48,017 nt of DNA from an uncultured Oscillospiraceae bacterium (GCA_934488695.1 CAKSSH010000008.1:1-48017); one strand, 5' to 3'; positions 16,027-24,982 are shown, counted from the stretch's first letter. Notes: generated by a model from the letters alone, not told the origin. Made by a program: numbers and translations.

Positions 16027-16055
16027 AATATATCGATTCGGCGTATAAAATATTC
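16027..16055 (-). promoter_or_regulatory. Possible sigma-E-type (mother cell) promoter of the SPOCS/LysM gene
   Basis: On the minus strand: GAATATT (16055-16049), a 14-base spacer and GATATATT (16034-16027). This is close to the sporulation sigma-E pattern (ATATT, 14-15 bases, CATACAxT) in spacing, though two -10 bases differ. It fits the expected timing of a coat protein. Confidence 0.35.
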
Positions 16056-16073
16056 CCCGGCCGGAATGTTTTG

Positions 16074-16101
16074 TTGACTTTTTTCAAAATTCGGGTACAA
16101 T
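16074..16101 (+). promoter_or_regulatory. Promoter of the lipid kinase-dus-AI-2E-HAD operon
   Basis: TTGACT (16074-16079), 16-bp spacer and TACAAT (16096-16101), followed by the GGAGG ribosome binding site of the lipid kinase gene. Confidence 0.65.
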
Positions 16102-16140
16102 AAGAGAAGAGGGAATTTTTGTAAAAACCGGAGGAAGTCC

Positions 16141-17049
16141 ATGAAATATAAAAAGATTTTACTGGTCATTAACCCGGGTGCAGGACAGCGGCGAAACCGC
16201 TTCAGCGTGTTTGATATTATTGAGGCCTTTTGCAAGCGGGGCTGCTTGACGACGACGTTGACAACTTTAGCGGCCGGGGATGCCGTGCGCCTTGTTGAGC
16301 ATAATGCGGCTGAGCACGATATGGTGGTGTGCAGCGGCGGGGACGGAACGCTTAACGAGACTGTGACGGCCCTGATGCGCTGCGGCGTTCAAATCCCCAT
16401 CGGGTACATTCCCGCAGGCAGCACCAACGATATGGCGCGGACACTGGATATCCCGGTCCGGATTCGTCGGGCGGCAGAGCTTGTTATGGAAGGGGAGCCG
16501 TTCCCGTTTGACGTCGGCCGGTTTGGGGAGGATCGCTATTTTTGTTACACGGCCTCCTTCGGCGCATTTACCAAGGTGTCGTACTCTACGCCGCGGTGGC
16601 TTAAAAATATACTGGGTCATTTTGCATATATTCTCAGCGGCGTTACTAAGGCTTTTGAAGAGCTTGTGCCGTATCAGGCCCATGTGGTAACCGACAACGG
16701 CTTCGAGACCGAGGGAGAGTTTTTGCTCGGCGGCGTTTTCAATGCCCGTTCGGTAGGCGGCTTAATTCGGCTGGATCGGAGCGGAGTGGGGCTTGACGAT
16801 GGGAAATTTGAATTGCTTATGATTCGGCGGCCCAAATCGGTGGACGGGCTTTATCGGATCATCAGTGACCTTTCCAAACAGCGTTTTTGCGACGAAACGG
16901 TCTTGATGCGCCGGGTTCGCTGGGCAGAGTTTACGTTTGAAAAGCCGACAGCTTGGTCGCTGGACGGTGAACGCGGTGGCGAAACGACCCGGGTGCGAAT
17001 TGAAAACCTGCAGGGAGCGGTTTCTATTTTTCGAGGATTAGAGGATTAA
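16141..17049 (+). CDS. Diacylglycerol kinase family lipid kinase (YegS/DagK type)
   Basis: Phosphorylates a lipid alcohol such as diacylglycerol at the membrane, recycling it to phosphatidate for phospholipid synthesis. 302 residues, the usual size. The DAGK catalytic domain is seen in KKILLVINPGAGQ (residue 4), the nucleotide loop VVCSGGDGTLNETVTAL (about residue 61) and IPAGSTNDMARTL (about residue 89). The C-terminal beta-sandwich domain ends with the typical W-SLDGE turn (AWSLDGERGG, about 275). The ribosome binding site is CCGGAGGAAG. First gene of a four-gene run to 19868. Confidence 0.85.
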   Translation: MKYKKILLVINPGAGQRRNRFSVFDIIEAFCKRGCLTTTLTTLAAGDAVRLVEHNAAEHDMVVCSGGDGTLNETVTALMRCGVQIPIGYIPAGSTNDMARTLDIPVRIRRAAELVMEGEPFPFDVGRFGEDRYFCYTASFGAFTKVSYSTPRWLKNILGHFAYILSGVTKAFEELVPYQAHVVTDNGFETEGEFLLGGVFNARSVGGLIRLDRSGVGLDDGKFELLMIRRPKSVDGLYRIISDLSKQRFCDETVLMRRVRWAEFTFEKPTAWSLDGERGGETTRVRIENLQGAVSIFRGLED

Positions 17050-17065
17050 ACGATAAGGAGTAGGC

Positions 17066-18055
17066 ATGCTAAAGCTTAGGAATCATATTATCACCGCGCC
17101 GGCGCTGGCTCCGATGGCGGGGTTTACCGACAGCGCTTTTCGGCGGCTGTGTCGGGAGCACGGCGCCGGGCTTGTTTTCAGTGAAATGATTTCGGCAAAA
17201 GCGCTGTGCTACGGCGATCGAAAAACAGATCTGTTGTGCCGTTGCCAGCCGCAGGAGCGTCCGCTTTCCTTTCAGCTTTTCGGCAACGAGCCGGAAACCA
17301 TGGCACAGGCCGCACAAATGCTGTGCGAGCGGTCGGACGGCGGGCCGGAGCTGATTGATTTGAACATGGGCTGTCCGGTGCCGAAAATCGTCGGCAGCGG
17401 CGGCGGAAGCGCTCTCCTGCGGGAGCCTAAGCTGGCCGGGGAAATTGTTTCGGCCGTGGTCCGGCGGGTCCGGGTTCCGGTCAGTGTTAAAATTCGGATC
17501 GGATGGGATGAGGAAAGCCGGAACGCTCCCGAGCTTGCCCGGCGGCTGGAGGATTGTGGCGCCGCTTTGATTACGGTGCACGGGCGCACGCGTGACCAGA
17601 TGTATACGCCGCCGGTGAATCGTGCGGCAATTGCCGACGTTTGTGCGGCGGTTCGGGTGCCGGTGATCGGCAACGGAGATGTCACCGATGTTGCTTCCAT
17701 GCGCCGGATGTATGAGGAAACCGGCTGTGCGCTGGTGATGGTCGGCCGGGGCGCCTTGGGCAATCCGCTTTTATTTGAACGTCTGTCGGCAGTTTCCGAC
17801 GGCCGGCCGGAGCCGCCGGAGCCGACCCTGCTGCAGCGTATGCAGGCGCTGCAGCAGCTATGCGAATGGACCTGCGAACAAAAAGGGGAGCGTCTCGGTA
17901 TGCTGGAGCTGCGTCGGCATTTGCCCTTTTTCTTTCGACAACTGCGCGGCGGAGCGCAGTGGCGTCGGCGCAGCTGCTGTGTGAGCAGCCGCCGGGAGCT
18001 GGAGGCAATCATTGCCGACGTATTGGCGGCGAATACTGTTCGGGAGGAACTGTAA
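17066..18055 (+). CDS. dus: tRNA-dihydrouridine synthase
   Basis: FMN- and NADPH-dependent reduction of uridines in the tRNA D loop. 329 residues of a TIM barrel plus the helical C-terminal domain. Typical signatures are ALAPMAGFTDSAFRRLC (residue 11), ELIDLNMGCPVPKIV (about residue 94, catalytic Cys), ALITVHGRTRDQMY (about 171) and VPVIGNGDVTD (about 203). The usual GGGGAAL after the Cys loop reads GGGSALL here. DusB is the usual Firmicutes type. 16 bp separates it from the kinase gene, and its stop is followed directly by the next ATG. Confidence 0.9.
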   Translation: MLKLRNHIITAPALAPMAGFTDSAFRRLCREHGAGLVFSEMISAKALCYGDRKTDLLCRCQPQERPLSFQLFGNEPETMAQAAQMLCERSDGGPELIDLNMGCPVPKIVGSGGGSALLREPKLAGEIVSAVVRRVRVPVSVKIRIGWDEESRNAPELARRLEDCGAALITVHGRTRDQMYTPPVNRAAIADVCAAVRVPVIGNGDVTDVASMRRMYEETGCALVMVGRGALGNPLLFERLSAVSDGRPEPPEPTLLQRMQALQQLCEWTCEQKGERLGMLELRRHLPFFFRQLRGGAQWRRRSCCVSSRRELEAIIADVLAANTVREEL

Positions 18056-19264
18056 ATGAAATTTGAAAGAAACAATCGGTATTTTACCGTGGCGGTTTAC
18101 GCCTTCGGCGTAATTGCGGCGGCGATGGTCTTCTTTTTCTCGCTGCGTTATCCCGAAAAGATACAGGGAGGTTTGCGGCATTCGATTGCGGTGTTGGCAC
18201 CGGTCATTTGGGGCTTTGTAATTGCTTTTTGTTTAAATCCGCTGATGTGCTTCTTGGAGAAAAAAGCGCTGTACCGGGTGTTTAATAAGCCACAGCAGAA
18301 ACAGCTGCGCCGGGTTCTTGCCCTTGTGTTGACCTATGTGATCTTTTTGGGCGCGCTGACGCTTTTCTGCATCATGGTGGTGCCGTCGCTCATCAGCAGC
18401 ATTACCGACCTGATTAACAACATTCAAGGCTATTACAATTCCGGCATGAAAATGGCGACTGAGCTGTTGACACGGTATCACATTTCCACCGAGGTGCTGG
18501 AGCCGTTTAAGGATATCGGCAACAAGCTTGTCGGTCTGGCGGTAAAGGTTATGCAATCTATGCTGCCGCAGCTGTACGGCGTGACGTTGTCTGTCACCTC
18601 GGCGTTGACCAACGTGTTTATCGGACTCGTTTTTTCAATTTATATGCTGGCGTCCAAGGATTTGTTTGTCCGGCAATTTAAGCGGGTGCTGTATGCTTTT
18701 GTGCGGCCGCGTCCCCGTGCGCGTATTTTGCGGGTGGCAACGCTTGCCAATGACACGTTCGGGAACTATATTTTCGGACACGTTATTGATTCGCTGATTA
18801 TCGGAGCAATTTGCTATATTGTTATGCTGATTTTCGGTTGGCCTTACCCCGAGCTTGTCAGTGTGATCGTCGGCGTTACCAATATGATTCCGTTTTTCGG
18901 TCCTATTATCGGCGGTGCACCGAGCGTGCTGCTCATTTTGCTGGTCAACCCCTGGCAGGCCTTGTTTTTCGCCATATTTATCATTATCCTGCAACAAATC
19001 GACGGAAACTTTATCGGTCCGCGGATTATCGGGCCGCGTGTGGGCTTGAGTGCTTTTTGGGTGATGTTTTCGGTGGTGGTCGGCGGCTCCCTGTTCGGGT
19101 TTGTCGGGATGTTGATCGGAGTGCCGATCTTTGCCGTGTTCTATACCCTGATGCGGTCTTATTTGGATCGGCGAATCCGGGAACGTCGGGCCGCCGAGGG
19201 CGAAAACCAGCCGACGGAAGACGGCGCGGAGCGCCCAAAGGAGGCGGAAGATGCGTCTTTGTAA
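18056..19264 (+). CDS. AI-2E family transporter
   Basis: Membrane protein of 402 residues with seven to eight hydrophobic segments: an N-terminal pair (residues about 10-65), a central segment near 95-120, and the C-terminal cluster (about 230-370) carrying the family motif PFFGPIIGGAPSVLLILL and IDGNFIGPRIIGPRVGLSAF. The family (PF01594) exports small molecules or ions; autoinducer-2 export is shown for only some members, so the substrate is open. The charged tail (RRAAEGENQPTEDGAERPKE) is cytoplasmic. The start abuts the Dus stop, and the end overlaps the HAD gene by 14 bases. Confidence 0.85.
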   Translation: MKFERNNRYFTVAVYAFGVIAAAMVFFFSLRYPEKIQGGLRHSIAVLAPVIWGFVIAFCLNPLMCFLEKKALYRVFNKPQQKQLRRVLALVLTYVIFLGALTLFCIMVVPSLISSITDLINNIQGYYNSGMKMATELLTRYHISTEVLEPFKDIGNKLVGLAVKVMQSMLPQLYGVTLSVTSALTNVFIGLVFSIYMLASKDLFVRQFKRVLYAFVRPRPRARILRVATLANDTFGNYIFGHVIDSLIIGAICYIVMLIFGWPYPELVSVIVGVTNMIPFFGPIIGGAPSVLLILLVNPWQALFFAIFIIILQQIDGNFIGPRIIGPRVGLSAFWVMFSVVVGGSLFGFVGMLIGVPIFAVFYTLMRSYLDRRIRERRAAEGENQPTEDGAERPKEAEDASL

Positions 19265-19868
19265 TTTGATTTGGGATTTTGACGGAACGTTGCTGGACAC
19301 CTACCCACATTCGACTACGGCGTTTTTTGAGATTATGCGACCCTACGGCTTTAACGAGGATTTTGAAACGGTCATGGCTCAGCTGCACCGGTCATTTAAC
19401 AGTGTTCGGACACTTTATAATTTGAGCGACGCGCAGTTTGACGCTTTTCTTGAGCATGCCTATGACTTATGGTTTGAACCGGTACCGACGGTATACCCCG
19501 GCGCGCGGGAGGTTCTTTCTGCGGTTTGTGCTGCCGGTGGCAACAATTTTTTGTATACGCACCGGAACAAAACGGCAATAGACTACTTAGAGGCGTTTGA
19601 TTTGCTGCCGTTTTTCCGTGCGTGCGTTACCAACGAGCAGCCGGAGTTTGATTACAAGCCGGCCGGGACGGTGGTGCGCCGGCTTGTGGAGCAATATCAG
19701 CTGGACCCTGCGCAGACGGCCATGATCGGAGATCGTGAAATGGATGTGTTGGCAGGGCAGGCAGGCGGCTGCCGCGGAATTTTGTTCGATCCGCTGCGGC
19801 AGTCCGACAAGACGGCGGCGGATCAAATTATCGGCGCTCTTTCGGAGCTGTTGCCGCTTTTGTCATAA
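19251..19868 (+). CDS. HAD-superfamily hydrolase, phosphoglycolate phosphatase-like
   Basis: 205 residues. Motif I is WDFDGTLLDT with both catalytic Asp residues, motif II is FLYTHRNK (Thr), and motif III/IV is MIGDREMDVLAGQAGG near residue 162. The helical cap between residues 15 and 85 places it in subfamily IA, with phosphoglycolate and beta-phosphoglucomutase-type enzymes. The physiological substrate is unknown. It overlaps the AI-2E gene by 14 bases, so it is co-translated, and is followed by two terminators. Confidence 0.8.
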   Translation: MRLCNLIWDFDGTLLDTYPHSTTAFFEIMRPYGFNEDFETVMAQLHRSFNSVRTLYNLSDAQFDAFLEHAYDLWFEPVPTVYPGAREVLSAVCAAGGNNFLYTHRNKTAIDYLEAFDLLPFFRACVTNEQPEFDYKPAGTVVRRLVEQYQLDPAQTAMIGDREMDVLAGQAGGCRGILFDPLRQSDKTAADQIIGALSELLPLLS

Positions 19869-19939
19869 GGCCGGCGTCAAGGGACTGTGCGATTTTGGGG
19901 AAAATCACTTGTCCGCGGGTCGATTGTGCCTGGTTGAAA

Positions 19940-20001
19940 AAAGCCGCCTGTCTCAGACAGGCGGCTTTAAAGGAAAAGGCCGCCCGTACGGGCGGCCTTT
20001 T
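19940..20001. terminator. Tandem terminators between convergent genes
   Basis: First stem AAAGCCGCCTGTC/GACAGGCGGCTTT (19940-19968, loop TCA). Second is a continuous palindrome AAAAGGCCGCCCG/CGGGCGGCCTTTT (19974-20001) followed by more T. The second serves both the HAD gene and the convergent CNNM gene. Confidence 0.85.
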
Positions 20002-21348
20002 TTAAGATTCTTCCGGTTCTTGCGGGCGGGGCAGCTTTTCGGCACGAATCTCGGCGATACGGCGCTCCTCCATGGACAGCACCGTAAATTTCACATAATC
20101 GAAAATCACCTCGGGGTGCTCATCTGCCTCCGGGATGCGTTCAAGTTGTCCGATCAAAAAGCCGCCGATCGTGTCATATTCCACATCATCGGGAACGACC
20201 ATTCCGAGCAGCTTGGCGACCTCGTCTAAAGGCGCAGTGCCTTCAATGGTAAACACCGTGTCCGAAACCTTCTCGATTTCTTCCTCTTCGTTGTCATATT
20301 CGTCCTGCATATTGCCGACAATAGACTCCAGCACATCCTCCATGGTGATAATGCCGGCAGTGCCGCCGTATTCGTCAACCACAACGGCCATTTGCATTTT
20401 TTCCTCGGTCAGTCGGGTAAAGACCTCCCGAAGCTTGATGGTTTCCGGAATGTACAGCGCCGGGCGCATACAGTCGGTGAGCGAAATGTCGGACTCCAAA
20501 TGCCGGCCGACATATTTTAAAAGGTCCTTGACATAAATCACGCCGATAATGTTGTCCAGATCTTCTTCGTAAACCGGGATTCGTGAGTAGCCCTCCCGGA
20601 CACTGCAGTCAATAACATCTTCAATGGTGCTGCTCTTTTCCAGGGCGACAATTTCGGTGCGGTGGGTCATGGCTTCGTCGGCGGTCGTGTCGTCAAACTC
20701 AAACACGCCGGCAATCATGTCTTTTTGACTTTCTTCAATGGCGCCGCTTTCCTTGCCGGCGTCCACCATCATCATGATTTCCTCTTCGGTGACCTCATCG
20801 GTCTGCGCGTCCGGGTTGATGCCCAAAAGCCGCAAAACCCCGTCGGTTGATTTAGAAAGCAGAAAGATGACCGGCGAGCTCAGCCGATAGAAAAAAAGCA
20901 AAATCGGCGCAAAGGCAAGAGAAATTCGTTCCGGGTTGTTGGTGGCAATGCGCTTGGGCACCATTTCGCCGAAAACAATGGAAATAAAGGACAGCAGCAG
21001 GGTCATTAGAATCAGAACGATGGCGTGAATCAGCGCAAAGTTTTTCCCAATCAGCTGATAAACCGCCGCGGCAATCGGCTCGGCAAATTTGTCCGCCGCA
21101 ACAGCGGAGGTCAAAAATCCGGCTACCGTAACGCCAATCTGAATACTGGCAAAAAAACGGGTCTGCCCGGAAAGCAGCTTTTGCACCCGCCGCGCCTTTC
21201 GGTTGCCCTCCTCTGCCATCAGACGCAGCTTATTGTCGTTGAGGGTGACCATGGCCATTTCGCTGGCGGCAAAGAAACCGTTGACAAAAATCAAGGCAAT
21301 GAGAATCAAAATATAAATCAGCAGAGACTGACTACTGTCAGGGTCCAT
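20002..21348 (-). CDS. CNNM/TlyC (hemolysin-like) membrane protein with CBS and CorC domains
   Basis: 448 residues. The N-terminal DUF21/CNNM membrane domain (about 1-200, four hydrophobic stretches with FVNGFFAASEMAMVTLN and FISIVFGEMVPKRIA) is followed by two CBS motifs (about 215-335; GYSRIPVYEEDLDNIIGVIY and MAVVVDEYGGTAGIITMEDV) and the CorC_HlyC domain at the C-terminus. Members are Mg or other divalent-cation exporters (MpfA, YhdP class); hemolysin is only a historical name. The ATG at 21348 follows AAAGGAGACAACACC. Single gene between a shared terminator and rodA. Confidence 0.9.
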   Translation of the reverse strand: MDPDSSQSLLIYILILIALIFVNGFFAASEMAMVTLNDNKLRLMAEEGNRKARRVQKLLSGQTRFFASIQIGVTVAGFLTSAVAADKFAEPIAAAVYQLIGKNFALIHAIVLILMTLLLSFISIVFGEMVPKRIATNNPERISLAFAPILLFFYRLSSPVIFLLSKSTDGVLRLLGINPDAQTDEVTEEEIMMMVDAGKESGAIEESQKDMIAGVFEFDDTTADEAMTHRTEIVALEKSSTIEDVIDCSVREGYSRIPVYEEDLDNIIGVIYVKDLLKYVGRHLESDISLTDCMRPALYIPETIKLREVFTRLTEEKMQMAVVVDEYGGTAGIITMEDVLESIVGNMQDEYDNEEEEIEKVSDTVFTIEGTAPLDEVAKLLGMVVPDDVEYDTIGGFLIGQLERIPEADEHPEVIFDYVKFTVLSMEERRIAEIRAEKLPRPQEPEES

Positions 21349-21425
21349 AAGGTGTTGTCTCCTTTCAAGAAACAAAATTACAATTTTATTATACCGCAAA
21401 AAATCATGCTGTCAATCGCCGGGCT

Positions 21426-22559
21426 TTAACGCCTCCGGTTGCGGCTCCGGTTGTGGTAAGCGACGCTGAGCACCATTCCGATTCCGCAATAGGTCACGAC
21501 CACCGAGGTGCCGCCGGCGCTGAACAGCGGCAAGGTAATTCCGATGACCGGCAAAACCGAAAGAACCATGCCGAGGTTGAGGACACTTTGAGAAGCCAGC
21601 ATGGAAAAGACACCGACGCAGATAAACCGGCCGAGCGGGTCGTCTGACAGACGGGCAATTTTGAGGCAACGGCAACAAAGGCCGCCGAGCAGCACCAGCA
21701 CCAGCAGGCAGCCCAAAAAGCCCATGGTTTCCCCGATAAAGGCAAAAATGTAGTCGCTCTGGACGGCCGGCACCTTGCGCAAATTAGCTGAAAAGCCTTT
21801 GCCGATCAGCATGCCAGAGCCGAGTGCGATTCGCCCTTGTCGCGGCTGGACGCTGACGGTCAGCGGATAGGCCTCGGGATGAAAAACGACCTCCAGCCGA
21901 GCTTTTTGGTCGGGATTCATGAAAAAATTCCATAAGAGGAAAAAAGCAGCCGGTAGACAGCAAAGCGGCGGCAAAATGTATTTCCAGCGGATTCCGGCCG
22001 AAAAAATCATGAAAAGGAAGATGAACAGAAAAACAAGGGCGGTTCCGTCGTCTCCCTGAAAAACAATCAACAGGACCGGGATGGCGCCGTGCAGACATAA
22101 AAGCAGCACCTGCGACAAGGAGTCGATTTTGTCCCCGACCGCCTCAAGGTGCAGCGAGAAGGTCAGAATAAACGACAGCTTCAGAATTTCCGAGGGCTGG
22201 AACGTCAGCCCCGTAAAGGGAATCTGAAGCCATGCGCGATCGTCCGCGCCGGCGCGCTTGAGCCCGAAGAAATAGGTCATCACGACCAGAAAAATAGCCA
22301 GTGTTGCGTGAATTTTCCACAGACGGGCCATGGCCCGATAATCGCATAGGGACAGAAGCAGCGCAAGGATAAGACCCAGCAGGCTGGCGCCCAGCTGAAT
22401 ATAGGTGTAGCTCATGGTACCGAAAAAATAGGTGGTACATTTAAAGATGATAAAAACGCCGAAGGCAGAGGTCATCAGACAAAGCAACAGCATCGGCCGG
22501 TCCGACAGCCGGAAGTGGTTGCGCAGGCGGCCGAGCGCTTTGGAAAAAGAACGGTTCAT
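21426..22559 (-). CDS. rodA: FtsW/RodA/SpoVE family peptidoglycan glycosyltransferase (RodA-like)
   Basis: SEDS-family integral membrane protein that polymerises lipid II during cell elongation with a partner class B PBP. 377 residues, about ten membrane segments. Conserved family stretches are GADDRAWLQIPFTGLTFQPSE (about 105-125, with the conserved PSE), VFQGDDGTALVF (about 165, with the catalytic-type Asp) and ITLPLFSAGGTSVVV (about 342). RodA fits better than FtsW or SpoVE because of the FQGDDGT segment, but this is not certain. The start follows AAGGAG. Its own promoter is at 22597-22625. Confidence 0.85.
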   Translation of the reverse strand: MNRSFSKALGRLRNHFRLSDRPMLLLCLMTSAFGVFIIFKCTTYFFGTMSYTYIQLGASLLGLILALLLSLCDYRAMARLWKIHATLAIFLVVMTYFFGLKRAGADDRAWLQIPFTGLTFQPSEILKLSFILTFSLHLEAVGDKIDSLSQVLLLCLHGAIPVLLIVFQGDDGTALVFLFIFLFMIFSAGIRWKYILPPLCCLPAAFFLLWNFFMNPDQKARLEVVFHPEAYPLTVSVQPRQGRIALGSGMLIGKGFSANLRKVPAVQSDYIFAFIGETMGFLGCLLVLVLLGGLCCRCLKIARLSDDPLGRFICVGVFSMLASQSVLNLGMVLSVLPVIGITLPLFSAGGTSVVVTYCGIGMVLSVAYHNRSRNRRR

Positions 22560-22596
22560 CTTTTTCTCCTTATGAAAAAAACACAGACTTTTATCC

Positions 22597-22625
22597 ATTA
22601 TATAATTTTTTCCGGAAAAATTCAA
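22597..22625 (-). promoter_or_regulatory. Promoter of rodA
   Basis: Minus strand TTGAAT (22625-22620), 17-bp spacer, TATAAT (22602-22597). Confidence 0.7.
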
Positions 22626-22633
22626 GATAAACC

Positions 22634-22662
22634 TTTTCAGACACAAAAAAATGTGTTATACT
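22634..22662 (+). promoter_or_regulatory. Promoter of the tsaE operon
   Basis: TTTTCA (22634-22639), 17-bp spacer, TATACT (22657-22662). It lies back-to-back with the rodA promoter, and the two -35 elements are only eight bases apart. Confidence 0.6.
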
Positions 22663-22692
22663 AAGAAAAATGTCGAAAAAGGGGCGGAGGGT

Positions 22693-23127
22693 ATGGAACG
22701 GTTTGTGTCGCACAGCGAGCAGGAAACCGAAGCTTTTGCACAGCGCTTTGCCCGGCGTCTCGACGCAGGCAGTACGCTGGCCTTTCGGGGCGGCCTCGGC
22801 GCCGGAAAAACGGCGTTCGTGCGCGGTCTTGCACGCGGTCTCGGCTGCAGCGATGCAGTCTCCAGCCCGACCTTTGCCATTGTACAGGAATATTACGGCG
22901 GCCGCCTGCCGCTGTTTCATTTTGATTGGTACCGTATTACGGATTTGAACGACCTGTATTCAACCGGCTTTTTTGAGTATCTGGATCGCGGCGGCGTTTG
23001 CGCAATCGAGTGGAGTGAGCGGGTGCCGTCGGCTCTGCCGGAGGACGCTGTTTTTATTACCATGACGCCGTCGGAATCGCCGGAAACAAGGCTTATCACC
23101 ATAGAAAGCGGGGCGCGGACGGATTGA
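22693..23127 (+). CDS. tsaE: tRNA threonylcarbamoyladenosine biosynthesis ATPase TsaE
   Basis: ATPase that drives turnover of the TsaB-TsaD complex making t6A at position 37 of ANN-decoding tRNAs. 144 residues, as usual. The Walker A motif is FRGGLGAGKTAFVRGLARGL (residue 35), followed by SSPTFAIVQEYYGG with the conserved SPTF, and HFDWYRI with the Asp. The start at 22693 follows GGGGCGGAGGG; two upstream codons for start lie before the promoter. Its stop overlaps the tsaB start, so the two partner proteins are coupled. Confidence 0.92.
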   Translation: MERFVSHSEQETEAFAQRFARRLDAGSTLAFRGGLGAGKTAFVRGLARGLGCSDAVSSPTFAIVQEYYGGRLPLFHFDWYRITDLNDLYSTGFFEYLDRGGVCAIEWSERVPSALPEDAVFITMTPSESPETRLITIESGARTD

Positions 23128-23852
23128 TTATTCTCGGTATTGACAGCTCGGCCGTCGCCGTCTCAGCGGCCATTACCCGGGACGGAAAGCTTTTGTGTGA
23201 GCATTATTGCAATAACGGGCTGACCCATTCGGTTACCCTGCTGCCGTCGATCGCGTCGGCGCTTGCCGAGTGCTCCCTGACCCCGGAGGATTTGGATTTG
23301 CTGGCGCTGGCCGCCGGCCCCGGGTCTTTTACCGGACTGCGTATCGGCGCAGCCACCGTGAAAGGCCTTTCGGCCGGGAAAATTCCTTGTCTCGGTGTTT
23401 CCACATTGGAGGCGATGGCTTGGGATCATCCGGATTTTGACGGAACGATTTGTGCCTGTATGGATGCACGCTGCAATCAGGTGTACCGTGCGTTTTTTAA
23501 AGACGGCGTCCGGCTGCGCGAGGACCAAGCTGTTTTGCTGCCGGAGCTTTGCCGGGAAATTTCGGAAACCCCCGGGCGAATGCTTCTGGCGGGAGACGGA
23601 GCGGCACTTTGCTTGAAAACAATTGAAAAAACGGCTCCGGCGCTGCTCGGGCGGGTTTTGGCAGCCCCCGAAAATCGCCGGTTTCAGCATGCATACGGGG
23701 TTTGCGCCGCCGCAGAGGCGGCTCTGAAGGCCGGACAGACACCGGTGAGCGCTGACCGGCTGTTTCTGCACTACCTGCGGCTGCCGCAGGCGGAGCGGGA
23801 ACGGATTCGTCGGGAACAAGAGGCTTCGGAAAAGGAGATAAAATCATGTTAG
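23124..23852 (+). CDS. tsaB: tRNA threonylcarbamoyladenosine biosynthesis protein TsaB
   Basis: Scaffold partner of TsaD in t6A synthesis. 242 residues. The actin/ASKHA-like N-terminus reads IILGIDSSAVAVSAAI, and the family-typical ALAAGPGSFTGLRIGAATVK lies near residue 68. It starts with TTG inside the tsaE stop codon region (TTGA overlap), an unusual but well-placed start since no ATG gives the family N-terminus. It overlaps rpiB by 7 bases at the other end. Confidence 0.9.
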   Translation: MIILGIDSSAVAVSAAITRDGKLLCEHYCNNGLTHSVTLLPSIASALAECSLTPEDLDLLALAAGPGSFTGLRIGAATVKGLSAGKIPCLGVSTLEAMAWDHPDFDGTICACMDARCNQVYRAFFKDGVRLREDQAVLLPELCREISETPGRMLLAGDGAALCLKTIEKTAPALLGRVLAAPENRRFQHAYGVCAAAEAALKAGQTPVSADRLFLHYLRLPQAERERIRREQEASEKEIKSC

Positions 23853-24286
23853 CAATCGGTTGTGACCATGGCGGCTTTCGCCTGAAAAACGAAATCTTAT
23901 CCTTTTTAAAGGAACGAAATATTGAGATTATGGATTTCGGAATTGACCAAGAAAAGCCCTGCGACTATCCGGATATTGCCGAAAAAGTGGCGCGGGCGGT
24001 GCAAAGCGGCGCCTGCACACGCGGGATCCTGGTCTGCGGGACCGGAATCGGCATGTCTATTGCGGCCAACAAGGTGCGCGGAATCCGCGCCGCGGTCTGC
24101 GGGGACTGCTTTTCGGCCCGGTATACGCGGGCGCATAACGACGCAAATATTCTGTGTCTCGGTCAGCGGGTGGTCGGTGACGGACTGGCCCTTGAAATCG
24201 TTGACCTGTTTTTAAACACGCCCTTCGAGGGAGGGCGTCATTTGACCCGTATCCAAAAAATCTCGGATATAGAAAATCAAATTTAG
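23846..24286 (+). CDS. rpiB: Ribose-5-phosphate isomerase B
   Basis: Interconverts ribose-5-phosphate and ribulose-5-phosphate in the pentose phosphate pathway; related LacAB-type isomerases share the fold. 146 residues. MLAIGCDHGGFRLKNEI gives the conserved Asp-His pair, GILVCGTGIGMSIAANK (about residue 61) holds the catalytic Cys and Gly-rich anion hole, and RYTRAHNDANILCLGQRV the phosphate-contacting segment. It overlaps tsaB and is followed after 12 bases by upp. Confidence 0.9.
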   Translation: MLAIGCDHGGFRLKNEILSFLKERNIEIMDFGIDQEKPCDYPDIAEKVARAVQSGACTRGILVCGTGIGMSIAANKVRGIRAAVCGDCFSARYTRAHNDANILCLGQRVVGDGLALEIVDLFLNTPFEGGRHLTRIQKISDIENQI

Positions 24287-24298
24287 GAGGACCTTTCC

Positions 24299-24931
24299 AT
24301 GTCAAAAGAGCCGATTATTACAAATCATCCCCTGATTCAGCACAAAATCACCCATATGCGTAAGATTGAAACCGGTTGCAAGGAGTTTCGGGAGCTGGTT
24401 TCCGAAGTCGCCATGCTGATATGCTATGAGGCGACCCGTGATCTGCCGCTGGAAGAAATCGAGATTGAAACGCCGATCTGCAAGACCCGTCAGAATGTTA
24501 TTTCGGGCAGAAAGCTGGCCTTTGTGCCGATTCTGCGTGCCGGTCTCGGCATGGTGGACGGCGCACTGCGCATGGTGCCGGCAGCAAAGGTCGGCCATAT
24601 CGGTATGTACCGGGATCCGGTGACCGTGCAGCCGGTCGAATATTACTGCAAGCTGCCCTCCGATATTGCCGAGCGGGAGGTCTTTGTGGTGGATCCTATG
24701 CTGGCGACCGGCGTATCGGCAATTGATGCAATCGGTCAAATTAAAAATCATGGGGCAACTCAGATCAAGTTTATGTGCATTATCGCGGCACCCGAGGGCC
24801 TTAAGGCTTTGCGGGAGGCGCATCCCGACGTGCAGATTTACTGCGGCGCGTTGGATGAACGGCTCAATGACCATTGTTATATTATCCCCGGCTTGGGAGA
24901 CGCCGGAGATCGAATTTTCGGTACGAAATAA
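24299..24931 (+). CDS. upp: Uracil phosphoribosyltransferase
   Basis: Salvages uracil with PRPP to UMP. 210 residues. Conserved stretches are VPILRAGLGMVDGALRMVP (about residue 76), the PRPP loop VFVVDPMLATGVSAIDAI (about 126) and the C-terminal uracil-binding YIIPGLGDAGDRIFGT. The ribosome binding site is TTAGGAGGACC. Functionally it complements the nucleoside phosphorylase at the left end of the window. A terminator follows at 24949. Confidence 0.95.
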   Translation: MSKEPIITNHPLIQHKITHMRKIETGCKEFRELVSEVAMLICYEATRDLPLEEIEIETPICKTRQNVISGRKLAFVPILRAGLGMVDGALRMVPAAKVGHIGMYRDPVTVQPVEYYCKLPSDIAEREVFVVDPMLATGVSAIDAIGQIKNHGATQIKFMCIIAAPEGLKALREAHPDVQIYCGALDERLNDHCYIIPGLGDAGDRIFGTK

Positions 24932-24948
24932 GGCTCTTTTTCGGGCCG

Positions 24949-24982
24949 GGACGCCGCTCCGTTCGGGGCGGCGTCCTTTTTT
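24949..24982 (+). terminator. Intrinsic terminator after upp
   Basis: GGACGCCGC (24949-24957) pairs with GCGGCGTCC (24968-24976), followed by T6. Confidence 0.85.
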
